NCBI GenBank assembly: GCA_052180195.1 | Contig: CP197469.1 | Source: Gottfriedia sp002574545 | Lineage (GTDB): Bacteria; Bacillota; Bacilli; Bacillales; Bacillaceae_G | Reading direction: 5' to 3' (one strand) | Length of the DNA stretch: 64,000 nucleotides | In this document: piece by piece, positions 16,690-24,291 of the stretch | Layout of the letters: every line of letters starts with the position of its first letter | Numbering within the stretch: position 1 is the stretch's first letter | The notes under the pieces: generated by a model | The model's input: only the letters and a program-made list of their open reading frames with translations | Told to the model about the DNA's origin: nothing | Databases searched by the model: none | Position numbers and translations under genes: made by a program

Positions 16690-18084
16690 ATGATTTTGGA
16701 AAGTACATATAAGGCATCTGAAATTAAACATTTAGTATCTATGCAAAAAGAATTTTTTCAGACTGGTTTTACAAAAACTTCAAATTTTCGAATAGAACAA
16801 TTAAAAAAGTTATATAAATCGATCGTAGAGAACGAGGATGAAATAAAGAGCGCTTTAAAAAAGGATTTAAATAAGTCAGATTTTGAAGCCTATGTAACTG
16901 AAATAGGATTTACATTAAAAGAACTATCGGAAGCAATTAAACATCTTAAAAAATGGATGAAGCCTAAAAAAGTTAAAACTCCAATTACGCATATTGGAAC
17001 AAAAGGATATATTTACAAAGAACCGTATGGAGTAACATTAATTATTTCACCATGGAATTATCCTTTTCAATTAACGATGGCTCCATTAATAGGTGCAATA
17101 ATTGGCGGGAACACTGCAATTATAAAACCATCAGAATTAACACCAAATACATCAATCATTATTAATAAAATAATTAATGAGAATTTTGATAAACAATATA
17201 TCGCTGTAGTTGATGGTGGAATTGAAGAAAGTACGATTTTATTACAACAAAAATTTCATTTTATCTTTTTTACAGGCAGTGTTCAAGTTGGAAAAATTGT
17301 GATGGAAGCAGCAAGTAAAAATTTAACGCCACTAATTCTTGAATTAGGTGGAAAAAGCCCAACAATTGTACATAACGACTCGAATATTCAATTAGCTGCG
17401 AAAAGAATTGCTTGGGGAAAATTTACAAATGCAGGGCAGACTTGTATTGCTCCAGATTATATTTATGTTCATAAATCAGTTAAAAAGGATTTTATTAAAG
17501 CATTAAAGAATGAAATAGTTCAGTTTTATAGTAATAAACCTTTACTTAATAATGATTATACAAAGATCATCAGTGATCGCCATTTTAATCGTTTGGTTAG
17601 CTTTTTAAATAATGGTGAAATTCTACATGGTGGGGAATTTGATCAATTATCTCATAAAATTGAACCGACTTTAATTTCTGATGTATCTTGGGATTCACCA
17701 ATTATGTCTGAAGAAATATTTGGTCCAATTTTACCAATCCTTACTTATGAAAATATGGATGAAGTCATAAATGAAATTAATCAACACCCTAAGCCATTAG
17801 CACTATACGTCTTTACAGAAAATAAACAAATCGCTCAGAAAGTAATTGAAAGAGTTCCATTTGGTGGAGGATGTGTAAATGATACCCTTTATCACATGGC
17901 AAATCCTAATTTACCGTTTGGTGGTGTCGGGGAAAGTGGTTCAGGAAATTATCACGGGGAGTACAGTTTTGCTGCTTTTACACATGATAAAAGTGTCCTT
18001 TTACAAACGACTAAAATTGACTTGAAAATTAGATATCATACAACAAAAAACGCTTTACGGTTGATTCGTAAATTGTTAAAATAA
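16690..18084 (+). CDS. class 3-type aldehyde dehydrogenase
   Basis: A 464-residue NAD(P)-dependent aldehyde dehydrogenase of the short ALDH3 type (like B. subtilis YwdH). Visible features: the WNYPFQL substrate motif near residue 110, the nucleotide loop FTGSVQVGK, catalytic Glu in LELGGKSP, and catalytic Cys in NAGQTCIAPDY. It probably oxidises medium or long aliphatic or aromatic aldehydes. The frame begins at a GTG (16684) followed by two ATGs; the second ATG, at 16690, has the best spacing from AAAAAGGA. Monocistronic, with a terminator at 18108. Confidence 0.88.
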   Translation: MILESTYKASEIKHLVSMQKEFFQTGFTKTSNFRIEQLKKLYKSIVENEDEIKSALKKDLNKSDFEAYVTEIGFTLKELSEAIKHLKKWMKPKKVKTPITHIGTKGYIYKEPYGVTLIISPWNYPFQLTMAPLIGAIIGGNTAIIKPSELTPNTSIIINKIINENFDKQYIAVVDGGIEESTILLQQKFHFIFFTGSVQVGKIVMEAASKNLTPLILELGGKSPTIVHNDSNIQLAAKRIAWGKFTNAGQTCIAPDYIYVHKSVKKDFIKALKNEIVQFYSNKPLLNNDYTKIISDRHFNRLVSFLNNGEILHGGEFDQLSHKIEPTLISDVSWDSPIMSEEIFGPILPILTYENMDEVINEINQHPKPLALYVFTENKQIAQKVIERVPFGGGCVNDTLYHMANPNLPFGGVGESGSGNYHGEYSFAAFTHDKSVLLQTTKIDLKIRYHTTKNALRLIRKLLK

Positions 18085-18107
18085 AGGTTAAATATGACTA
18101 TTTTTCT

Positions 18108-18134
18108 AGCTCCTTGACAAAAAGGGGCTTTTTA
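18108..18134 (+). terminator. terminator of the aldehyde dehydrogenase gene
   Basis: AGCTCCTT (18108-18115) pairs with AAGGGGCT (18122-18129) with one G-U pair, followed by TTTTT. Confidence 0.8.
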
Positions 18135-18199
18135 TATGTTGAAAATAAATTATTCATTTCTACATAATAATAAAATATTACTAAAGATGGGACGGGAAA

Positions 18200-19174
18200 A
18201 TGAAAAATATAATAGAAATTGAACAAGTAGAGAAAAACTTTAGTGAAAATAATGTGATTTCTCCCCTTTCATTAGAAATTTATTCAGGAGAGTTCTTAAC
18301 AATTTTAGGACCAAGTGGTTGTGGGAAAACAACACTCTTAAGAATGATTGCTGGTTTTGAAGAACCATCGTCAGGTGTAATCAAATTAAACGGAGAGGCA
18401 ATTAATAATTTACCTCCATATAAAAGGGATATGAACTTAGTGTTTCAACATTATGCATTATTCCCTCATATGAATGTTGAAAGAAATATTCAATTTGGAT
18501 TAAAAATGAAAGGTATTTCGTTAGAAGAGCAAAAGGTCCGTGCTGAGGAAGCAATGAGATTAACTCAATTAACTGAATTTAGAAATCGTAAACCTAGTCA
18601 ATTATCAGGTGGTCAACAGCAAAGGGTTGCAATCGCACGTGCAATAGTGAACAATCCAAAAGTCTTATTATTGGATGAACCATTAGGAGCACTTGATTTT
18701 AAGCTTCGCAAAGATCTACAAAGAGAACTTAAAAATCTTCAGCGTGAATTAGGAATTACTTTTATCTATGTAACACATGATCAAGAAGAAGCGATGAGCA
18801 TGAGTGATCGAATCGTTGTTATGAATAAAGGGAAAATCGAACAAATAGGATCACCGAAAGAAATTTATCAAAACCCAGCAAGCAAATTTGTAGCTTCATT
18901 TATCGGTGAAAATAATTTCTTTGATAAAGGTGTGAAAGAAATTGCGGTTAGACCAGAAAATATTAAAGTTTCACATACTACAAATGAGAATAATCCTTAT
19001 TCAGGCATAATAAGAGATGTAGAATTTGTAGGGACTTTAAATAAAATCTTTATCGATTTAAATAAACATAAACAAACGATTATTGTCTATCAAATGCCAG
19101 ACCAAACAAGTTTTAATAGAAATGATCATGTTGAAATTAGTTGGAGGTCGGAAGATGAGGTGATTATGTATTGA
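18200..19174 (+). CDS. potA: spermidine/putrescine ABC transporter ATP-binding protein
   Basis: A 324-residue ABC ATPase. Walker A GPSGCGKTT near residue 39, Q-loop FQHYALFPHM, signature LSGGQQQRVAIARA, Walker B LLLDEPLGALD and the switch His in THDQEEA are all intact. The last 90 residues form a TOBE-like regulatory domain, shorter than in E. coli PotA. It powers polyamine import through PotB and PotC. First gene of potABCD; the stop overlaps the potB start by four bases. The ribosome site (GGGACGGG) is weak. Confidence 0.93.
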   Translation: MKNIIEIEQVEKNFSENNVISPLSLEIYSGEFLTILGPSGCGKTTLLRMIAGFEEPSSGVIKLNGEAINNLPPYKRDMNLVFQHYALFPHMNVERNIQFGLKMKGISLEEQKVRAEEAMRLTQLTEFRNRKPSQLSGGQQQRVAIARAIVNNPKVLLLDEPLGALDFKLRKDLQRELKNLQRELGITFIYVTHDQEEAMSMSDRIVVMNKGKIEQIGSPKEIYQNPASKFVASFIGENNFFDKGVKEIAVRPENIKVSHTTNENNPYSGIIRDVEFVGTLNKIFIDLNKHKQTIIVYQMPDQTSFNRNDHVEISWRSEDEVIMY

Positions 19175-20022
19175 AAAATGAAAAGTACATAATTGCACCT
19201 ACGATTATCTGGCTATTAGTATTTTTTCTAGTGCCTTTATTATTAATTTTTGGTTTTGCATTTATGAAAAATGGAATGTATGGGGAAATTGAAAAAACAT
19301 TTACTTTAGAAAATATTGTAAAAGTTTTTGACCCACTTTATTTAAAAGTTTTATGGACAACTTTTTGGATTGCTTTAGTAACGACAATAATTACTCTTTT
19401 GATTGGATATCCTTATGCATATACAGCTACAGTTGTAAATGAAAAATGGCAGAGAGTTTTACTATTATTAATCACAATCCCTTTTTGGATAAATTTCTTA
19501 GTTAGATCGTATGCATTAATTGTTATCCTTCGTTCAAAAGGAATTATTAACTCTTTATTAATCCAATTAGGGATTATAAAAGAACCTTTACAACTACTTT
19601 ATAATACACCATCAGTCATAATGGGGATGGTCTATACATTATTACCATTTATGGTATTACCGATTTTTGTTGCCATTGAGCAGTTAGATAACCGAAAATT
19701 GGATGCTGCAAACGATTTAGGAGCTACGCCATTTCAAACCTTTATATATGTCACTCTTCCATTAACGATGAAAGGGATTTTTGCAGGTAGTATATTAGTT
19801 TTTGTAGCTTCATTTGGAATGTTTGTTGTTTCAGATGTAATGGGTGGATCAAAAGTTGCTTTAATCGGAAATGTTATTCAAAATCAATTCTTAGCAGCGA
19901 GAAACTGGCCATTTGGTTCTGCACTTTCAATATTCTTAGTCATTACGTCAATTGGTTTAATTGGACTTTATTATTTAGCTACAAAAAATATTGGTGCTGA
20001 TAAAAGTAGAGGTGAGAAATAA
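19171..20022 (+). CDS. potB: spermidine/putrescine ABC transporter permease
   Basis: A 283-residue permease with six membrane helices and the EAA-like loop LDAANDLGATPFQTFIYVTLP near residue 190, which docks on PotA. It starts at a TTG overlapping the potA stop (TTGA), six to seven bases after GAGGTGAT; no in-frame ATG is suitable. It is adjacent to potC with no gap. Confidence 0.93.
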   Translation: MKNEKYIIAPTIIWLLVFFLVPLLLIFGFAFMKNGMYGEIEKTFTLENIVKVFDPLYLKVLWTTFWIALVTTIITLLIGYPYAYTATVVNEKWQRVLLLLITIPFWINFLVRSYALIVILRSKGIINSLLIQLGIIKEPLQLLYNTPSVIMGMVYTLLPFMVLPIFVAIEQLDNRKLDAANDLGATPFQTFIYVTLPLTMKGIFAGSILVFVASFGMFVVSDVMGGSKVALIGNVIQNQFLAARNWPFGSALSIFLVITSIGLIGLYYLATKNIGADKSRGEK

Positions 20023-20829
20023 ATGAAAAAACCTATACTTATTGGATTTTCAACAATTATTTTGATTTGTTTATATTTACCAATCTTGATTTTAATCCTA
20101 TTTTCATTTAATAAATCAAAGATTAATGCGCAGTGGACTGGTTTTACGTTTGACTGGTACTTAAATTTATTTCAAAACCCACAAGTTATTGATGCTTTTA
20201 TGAATAGTTTATTTATTGCCATTGTCACGACAATCCTTTCAACAATTCTTGGTACTATTTGTGCACTTGCTTTACATAAGCATAAGTATAAATTTACTAA
20301 TTTTATTAGTGGGCTAGTTTACTTACCAATTGTCGTTCCAGATATATTAATGGGACTTTCATTACTAATATTATTTACTAATTTTCATATTGAATTAGGA
20401 AGTATTACCATTATTATTGCTCACGTCACATTTTGTATTTCATATGTAATTATTCTCTTAGCAGCTCGACTTTCAGGAATGTCATCTGATTTAGAAGATG
20501 CTGCAAGTGATCTAGGTGCTACACCATGGCAGACATTTAGATTTGTAACTTTACCGGCGCTAATGCCTGGAATTATTGCTTCTGCACTATTATGTTTTAC
20601 ATTAAGTATTGATGATTTTGTCATAAGCTTTTTTGTTTCAGGACCTAGTTCAACTACATTGCCAATTTATATTTATGGAATGGTTAAAAAAGGTGTAACT
20701 CCTGAAATAAATGCAATTTCGACGATATTAATCGTTACAATTATATTCTTAATGGTAATTTCTGAGGTGTATCGTACAAAAGGTATTAACAATCAAGAAA
20801 AATCAGAGAAAAAATCCTATATTGTTTAA
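20023..20829 (+). CDS. potC: spermidine/putrescine ABC transporter permease
   Basis: A 268-residue second permease with six helices and the EAA-like loop LEDAASDLGATPWQTFRFVTLP near residue 160. It follows the potB stop directly (ATG at 20023), with GAGGTGAG inside the end of potB. A 79-base gap separates it from potD. Confidence 0.93.
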   Translation: MKKPILIGFSTIILICLYLPILILILFSFNKSKINAQWTGFTFDWYLNLFQNPQVIDAFMNSLFIAIVTTILSTILGTICALALHKHKYKFTNFISGLVYLPIVVPDILMGLSLLILFTNFHIELGSITIIIAHVTFCISYVIILLAARLSGMSSDLEDAASDLGATPWQTFRFVTLPALMPGIIASALLCFTLSIDDFVISFFVSGPSSTTLPIYIYGMVKKGVTPEINAISTILIVTIIFLMVISEVYRTKGINNQEKSEKKSYIV

Positions 20830-20908
20830 AATCGAATTTTGTAGAGTAGAGAATAAAAGGCATACTGGATTAATGTGCCAAATTATAAGGAGGTAGTCTG
20901 AACGAATT

Positions 20909-21955
20909 ATGAGTATATTTAGAAAAACTGCAGCAATTTTAATTTCATTAGGCTTAGTAAGTTCACTATTATCTGCTTGTTCAGTTGGAAAAAAAGAATT
21001 AAATATTTATAGCTGGGCAGATAATTTTGACGAGAAAGTTTTAGAGTCATTTGAGAAGAAATATGATGTTAAAATTAATTATCAAGTTTTTGCAAGTAAT
21101 GAAGAATTGTATGCAAAACTAAAGGCTGGCGGTTCGAATTATGATGTAATCCAACCTTCAGATTATATGGTTAAACTAATGATTCATCAAAATATGTTGG
21201 CTAAATTAGATAAAAGTAAAATGCCAAATTTAAATAATATTTCTCCAGAATATACAAATCAAGAGTTTGATCCAAATGGGGACTATTCAGTTGTTTACAC
21301 TGGTGGATTAACGGGGATTGCTTATAATCCAAAATATGTAAAAGAAAATATTGATAGCTGGAACGATCTATGGAACCCAAAATACAAAGGTCATGTAACG
21401 TTACTTGATGACAATAGAGAAGTATTTGGAATGGGATTAATTAAAAATGGTTATTCAAATAGTTCAACAAATGAAGACGAATTGTTAAAAGCTTATAGCA
21501 ATTTAAAAACATTAACTCCTAACCTATTAGCATTTGACACGGATACAGTAAAACAAAAGTTTATTACTGAAGATGCATGGATTGGTCAAGTATGGTCCGG
21601 AGATGCTGCCTATATTCAAAAAGAGCTTAAAGATATTAAATGGGTTGTACCAAAAGAAGGATCTTCAAGATGGGCAGATACTTTGGCCATACCAAAAGAT
21701 GCTAAACAAAAAGATTTAGCCCAGAAGTTTATTAATTATTTATATGACCCAAAAGTAAGTGCACAAAATTATGAGGCGATTGGCTATGCTGATCCAAATA
21801 GTAAATCAGAACCGTATCATTCGGCAGAGTATAAACAAAATCCGTTTATTAATGTAACAAAAGCACAAACGGATGCTACCAACTGGATTAAAGATGTCGG
21901 GGACCAAACAGAATTATATGATAAGTATTGGACAGAATTGAAAACTGGTAAATAA
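20909..21955 (+). CDS. potD: spermidine/putrescine-binding lipoprotein
   Basis: The 348-residue substrate-binding lipoprotein of the polyamine importer. The lipobox LLSAC puts the lipidated Cys at 24; the mature domain begins with the family pattern LNIYSWADNF and keeps the acidic and aromatic binding residues (YDVIQPSDYM, WSGDAAY). The only ribosome site, AAGGAGG at 20887-20893, is 15 bases from the ATG, unusually far; an in-frame stop just upstream excludes a longer protein. Last gene of potABCD, with a terminator at 21968. Confidence 0.93.
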   Translation: MSIFRKTAAILISLGLVSSLLSACSVGKKELNIYSWADNFDEKVLESFEKKYDVKINYQVFASNEELYAKLKAGGSNYDVIQPSDYMVKLMIHQNMLAKLDKSKMPNLNNISPEYTNQEFDPNGDYSVVYTGGLTGIAYNPKYVKENIDSWNDLWNPKYKGHVTLLDDNREVFGMGLIKNGYSNSSTNEDELLKAYSNLKTLTPNLLAFDTDTVKQKFITEDAWIGQVWSGDAAYIQKELKDIKWVVPKEGSSRWADTLAIPKDAKQKDLAQKFINYLYDPKVSAQNYEAIGYADPNSKSEPYHSAEYKQNPFINVTKAQTDATNWIKDVGDQTELYDKYWTELKTGK

Positions 21956-21967
21956 ATAATTCAAATT

Positions 21968-21999
21968 AAAAAGGTTATCTTCTAGGAGATAACCTTTTT
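21968..21999. terminator. bidirectional terminator between potD and marR
   Basis: AAAAAGGTTATCT (21968-21980) pairs perfectly with AGATAACCTTTTT (21987-21999) over a six-base loop. The MarR stop codon at 21998-22000 lies in the last bases of the stem. Confidence 0.9.
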
Positions 22000-22423
22000 A
22001 GTTTGAGATTAATTTGTTTAATAAGAATCGAAATTGATCTCTTTCACTATGTGAAAGATTTTCGAATAAAGTTTGCCATAATTCTTGTCTGAAATTGAAG
22101 ATTTCTTCAATCAACCGTTTTCCTTCATCAGTTAATTCAAGCCATGTAACTCTTCGATCTCGGCTATCTCTTTTTCGAGAAATTAAATGATTATCAACCA
22201 ATTTATTAACAGCAGTTGTAATAGAACCTGAAGATAATCCAATTTGTCTTCCAAGTTCTGAAGCAGTAATTTTTTGATTTTTATAAATTAAATATAAAAG
22301 CAAATACTTTGGTGGAGTTAAGGAGTTTTTAACTTCCTCATCAGTTTTTTGCCAGTTTTTTCGAACTCGAATCATTAAACTTGTTAAATCATCTAGAAGA
22401 AGTTTGTCGTTATCGGTTAGCAA
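21998..22423 (-). CDS. MarR-family transcriptional regulator
   Basis: A winged-helix regulator of about 141 residues. The recognition region reads ITASELGRQIGLSSGSITTAVNKLVDNHLISRKRDSRDRR, with the DSRDRR wing typical of MarR. The target and ligand are unknown. The frame opens at a GTG (22435) that overlaps the AGGAGG site and so cannot be its start; the TTG at 22423, 11 bases after AGGAGG, is the more likely start. Convergent with potD. Confidence 0.8.
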   Translation of the reverse strand: MLTDNDKLLLDDLTSLMIRVRKNWQKTDEEVKNSLTPPKYLLLYLIYKNQKITASELGRQIGLSSGSITTAVNKLVDNHLISRKRDSRDRRVTWLELTDEGKRLIEEIFNFRQELWQTLFENLSHSERDQFRFLLNKLISN

Positions 22424-22622
22424 GGCAGAATCCACCTCCTAAATTATGATTAAAAGTTATTAATAAAGTTGGATTGTACGTATAGGTTACCAATTTTCTA
22501 AATTATTTTCAAGAATGCAAGGGATTTAGCTAAGTTTTTTAAATTTGTCAAGTTTTGTCTGTATAGTATCTATAGTGTTTTGTAAATAGTATGATAAAAG
22601 ACATTGGTAGGGGTGAAGTTCA

Positions 22623-23075
22623 ATGTTTAAGTATTTTAAGTTTAAAATAAATGATACTGTTCAATTTGTGAAGAATGATGGTCATTTCTATCGAGTGATC
22701 GGGTACAGGATCGAAAAAAGTATTTATTTAAATGATGAGTACAGTAGCATTATTTACGAACTCTTACGAGAATTTGATGGTCTTCAAGTTGACGCTGAAG
22801 AAGATGAATTAATAAGCGTATCGAACTTCGATGATTTCTACGGTTCAATGTTTGAGAAACTTGGCACATTTACAATTAAGTTTGCTAAAAAGCAGGAAGA
22901 AGGAAAGAAAACAAGCATCGGTAATGCCACATCTGTAGACGAGCTATTAGATAAATATAATGATTATCGAAGACTAGCAATACTTTTTAAAGATTGTCTT
23001 TACGATCTAGCTGCCGAAAATGTTTTAAATGAGCTCACCGATTTTTCAGAATCAAAAAAAGATTACATGCATTAA
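22623..23075 (+). CDS. conserved hypothetical protein
   Basis: A 150-residue acidic soluble protein. The first 75 residues look like a small beta domain (FKINDTVQFVKNDGHFYRVIGYRI), the rest is charged and helical with a DELLDKYNDYRRLAILFKDCLYDLAAENVLNEL segment like a UvrC/UVR-type helical hairpin. I do not recognise it. GTAGGGGTG precedes the ATG. Its last codons form one arm of a perfect terminator hairpin shared with the convergent YitT gene; the two stop codons overlap. Confidence 0.75.
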   Translation: MFKYFKFKINDTVQFVKNDGHFYRVIGYRIEKSIYLNDEYSSIIYELLREFDGLQVDAEEDELISVSNFDDFYGSMFEKLGTFTIKFAKKQEEGKKTSIGNATSVDELLDKYNDYRRLAILFKDCLYDLAAENVLNELTDFSESKKDYMH

Positions 23076-23090
23076 GCATGTAATCTTTTT
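23056..23090. terminator. bidirectional terminator made from two gene ends
   Basis: AAAAAGATTACATGC (23056-23070) pairs perfectly with GCATGTAATCTTTTT (23076-23090). The five-base loop ATTAA contains both stop codons: TAA of the plus gene (23073-23075) and TAA of the minus gene (23074-23072). Both arms are therefore coding. Confidence 0.9.
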
Positions 23091-23713
23091 TCATTCGTTT
23101 TAATTGTAACAGATTCTTTTTGAAATTTACTTTCATAGACCAATTCTGTTACTTTCGCACAGATTGCAACAGAAAGAATGGTATATCCTACTTCATTCCA
23201 AGAAAGGTAAGATAGTGAGCAAAGAAGTATTATAGCATCAAAAATAAAATATACTTTACCGATCGATATTTTTGATTTTTTGCTCATTATGATTGTGATT
23301 AAATCATCTCCACCAGTTGCACCACCACTTCTTAGAATTAACCCTAAACCAAGTCCAGCGAAAATTCCACCTAAAATAGCGGGTATCCAAAGATGACTTC
23401 CAAAATTAAATGTAAAATTAGAAGATGTTTTTTCTATTATAGAATAAAAAACAGAAAATGAAATTGCACCGATAGTCGTATTAATTAATAATTTTCTACC
23501 TAAATACAATCCAGCGATTAAGATAATTGGAATATCAAGTAGCAAGGTTGTAATTGAAGGTGATATATTTAGAGCGTTTTTTACTAATAAAGCAATACCA
23601 ATAAATCCACCTTCAGCTAAATTATTTTGATAATGAAAATGATACAGTGTAGTGGCTAAAATAAATGAACCAACTAAAATCATTAAGGTCTCACCCAAAC
23701 GATTGTTACTCAT
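23072..23713 (-). CDS. YitT/DUF161-family membrane protein
   Basis: A 213-residue protein with five to six membrane helices, of the YitT (DUF161) family, including the glycine-rich LAEGGFIGIALL and GLGLILRSGGATGGDDLI motifs that repeat in this family. It is shorter than most relatives, lacking the C-terminal DUF2179 soluble domain. The transported substrate of the family is unknown. GAGGA lies seven bases before the ATG. A structured leader of over 300 bases precedes it, which suggests control by an RNA element. Confidence 0.85.
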   Translation of the reverse strand: MSNNRLGETLMILVGSFILATTLYHFHYQNNLAEGGFIGIALLVKNALNISPSITTLLLDIPIILIAGLYLGRKLLINTTIGAISFSVFYSIIEKTSSNFTFNFGSHLWIPAILGGIFAGLGLGLILRSGGATGGDDLITIIMSKKSKISIGKVYFIFDAIILLCSLSYLSWNEVGYTILSVAICAKVTELVYESKFQKESVTIKTNEKRLHA

Positions 23714-24050
23714 TGTTATTTCCTCTTTTCGTAGTTAGTAGTTAAAAGTAGCTTATAAACTAACTACGTACATATAGAGCTCGTAGTTAGTTTTTTGGCT
23801 TTCTAACTACATAGCTATATATCATTGAAGAAATAACATAATCGCCTGTCAACCATAGTTTCGCCTACCTTCAGTTTTATTTTAGAGTTCTTTTGGTTCT
23901 CTAAATTAAAACTGCTAAGTGTAGGATAAGTCTTTACGTTGCCAAATGCTCCTTCGAGCAATCATGGTTACACGTCCTTTATACCAGTTTTGTTAGAAAA
24001 ATCTAACAGGTGAAAAATAAGTTCAATGAGAACTTATTCTTAATTTTATC
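23714..24050 (-). promoter_or_regulatory. structured 5' leader of the yitT-like gene: candidate riboswitch
   Basis: On minus-strand RNA, in order: a 9-bp hairpin (24038-24030 with 24024-24016); a 7-bp hairpin (24008-24002 with 23997-23991); then an apparent three-way junction closed by AACCAT/ATGGTT (23969-23964 with 23856-23851, extended by TGT/ACA), with a 5-bp GAAG-loop hairpin (23960-23947), a long arm (23925-23864, stems GTAGG-type, TAAAACTG-type and CTCTAAA-type) and 21 unpaired bases containing GGCAACGTAAAGAC; then four alternating elements. These are copies of TAGTTAG or its complement at 23810-23803, 23790-23782, 23768-23760 and 23738-23730, so neighbours 1:2, 2:3 and 3:4 exclude one another; 2:3 can form 12 bp. 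Pair 3:4 ends four bases from the ribosome site. I do not recognise a known class; ydaO, TPP, SAM, FMN, purine, M-box, T-box and GEMM motifs were considered. TATGAT (24053-24048) may be the -10. Confidence 0.45.
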
Positions 24051-24135
24051 ATATGCGAAAATATTTGAAAAAAGAAAAGAATTAACAAAAATCTACAAGA
24101 AGTTAAAAGTAAGGAAAGAAAGGAAAATATACAAA

Positions 24136-24153
24136 ATGTGAAATATTTCACAA
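24136..24153. promoter_or_regulatory. Rex box 1 (distal) upstream of adhE
   Basis: ATGTGAAATATTTCACAA differs by one base from the Rex consensus TTGTGAANNNNTTCACAA. Centre 71 bases upstream of the second site. Confidence 0.75.
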
Positions 24154-24206
24154 ATTAGACATAGCAATTTCAATCAAAAGGATATATATTATATTTGTAA
24201 ATAGAA

Positions 24207-24224
24207 TTGTGAAATATTTCACAA
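24207..24224. promoter_or_regulatory. Rex box 2 (proximal) upstream of adhE
   Basis: TTGTGAAATATTTCACAA is a perfect Rex site, and the palindrome extends two more bases each side (24205-24226). Rex is the NADH-sensing repressor that leaves DNA when NADH is high, which would induce adhE under oxygen limitation. The gap from 24054 to 24291 otherwise holds only AT-rich promoter sequence. Confidence 0.85.
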
Positions 24225-24291
24225 TTATAAATCGGACATAATGAAGCTTCAATATGGTGATTACTGTCCGACATCAGAGGAGGAGAGCCAA

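Noticed and set aside
23714..24050. Known riboswitch (GEMM-I, ydaO, TPP, SAM, T-box) in the yitT leader
   Set aside because: A short resemblance to GEMM-I (AACC-hairpin-GG, ACGTAAAG) exists, but the second helix and its receptor do not fit; no T-box sequence or other conserved cores are present.
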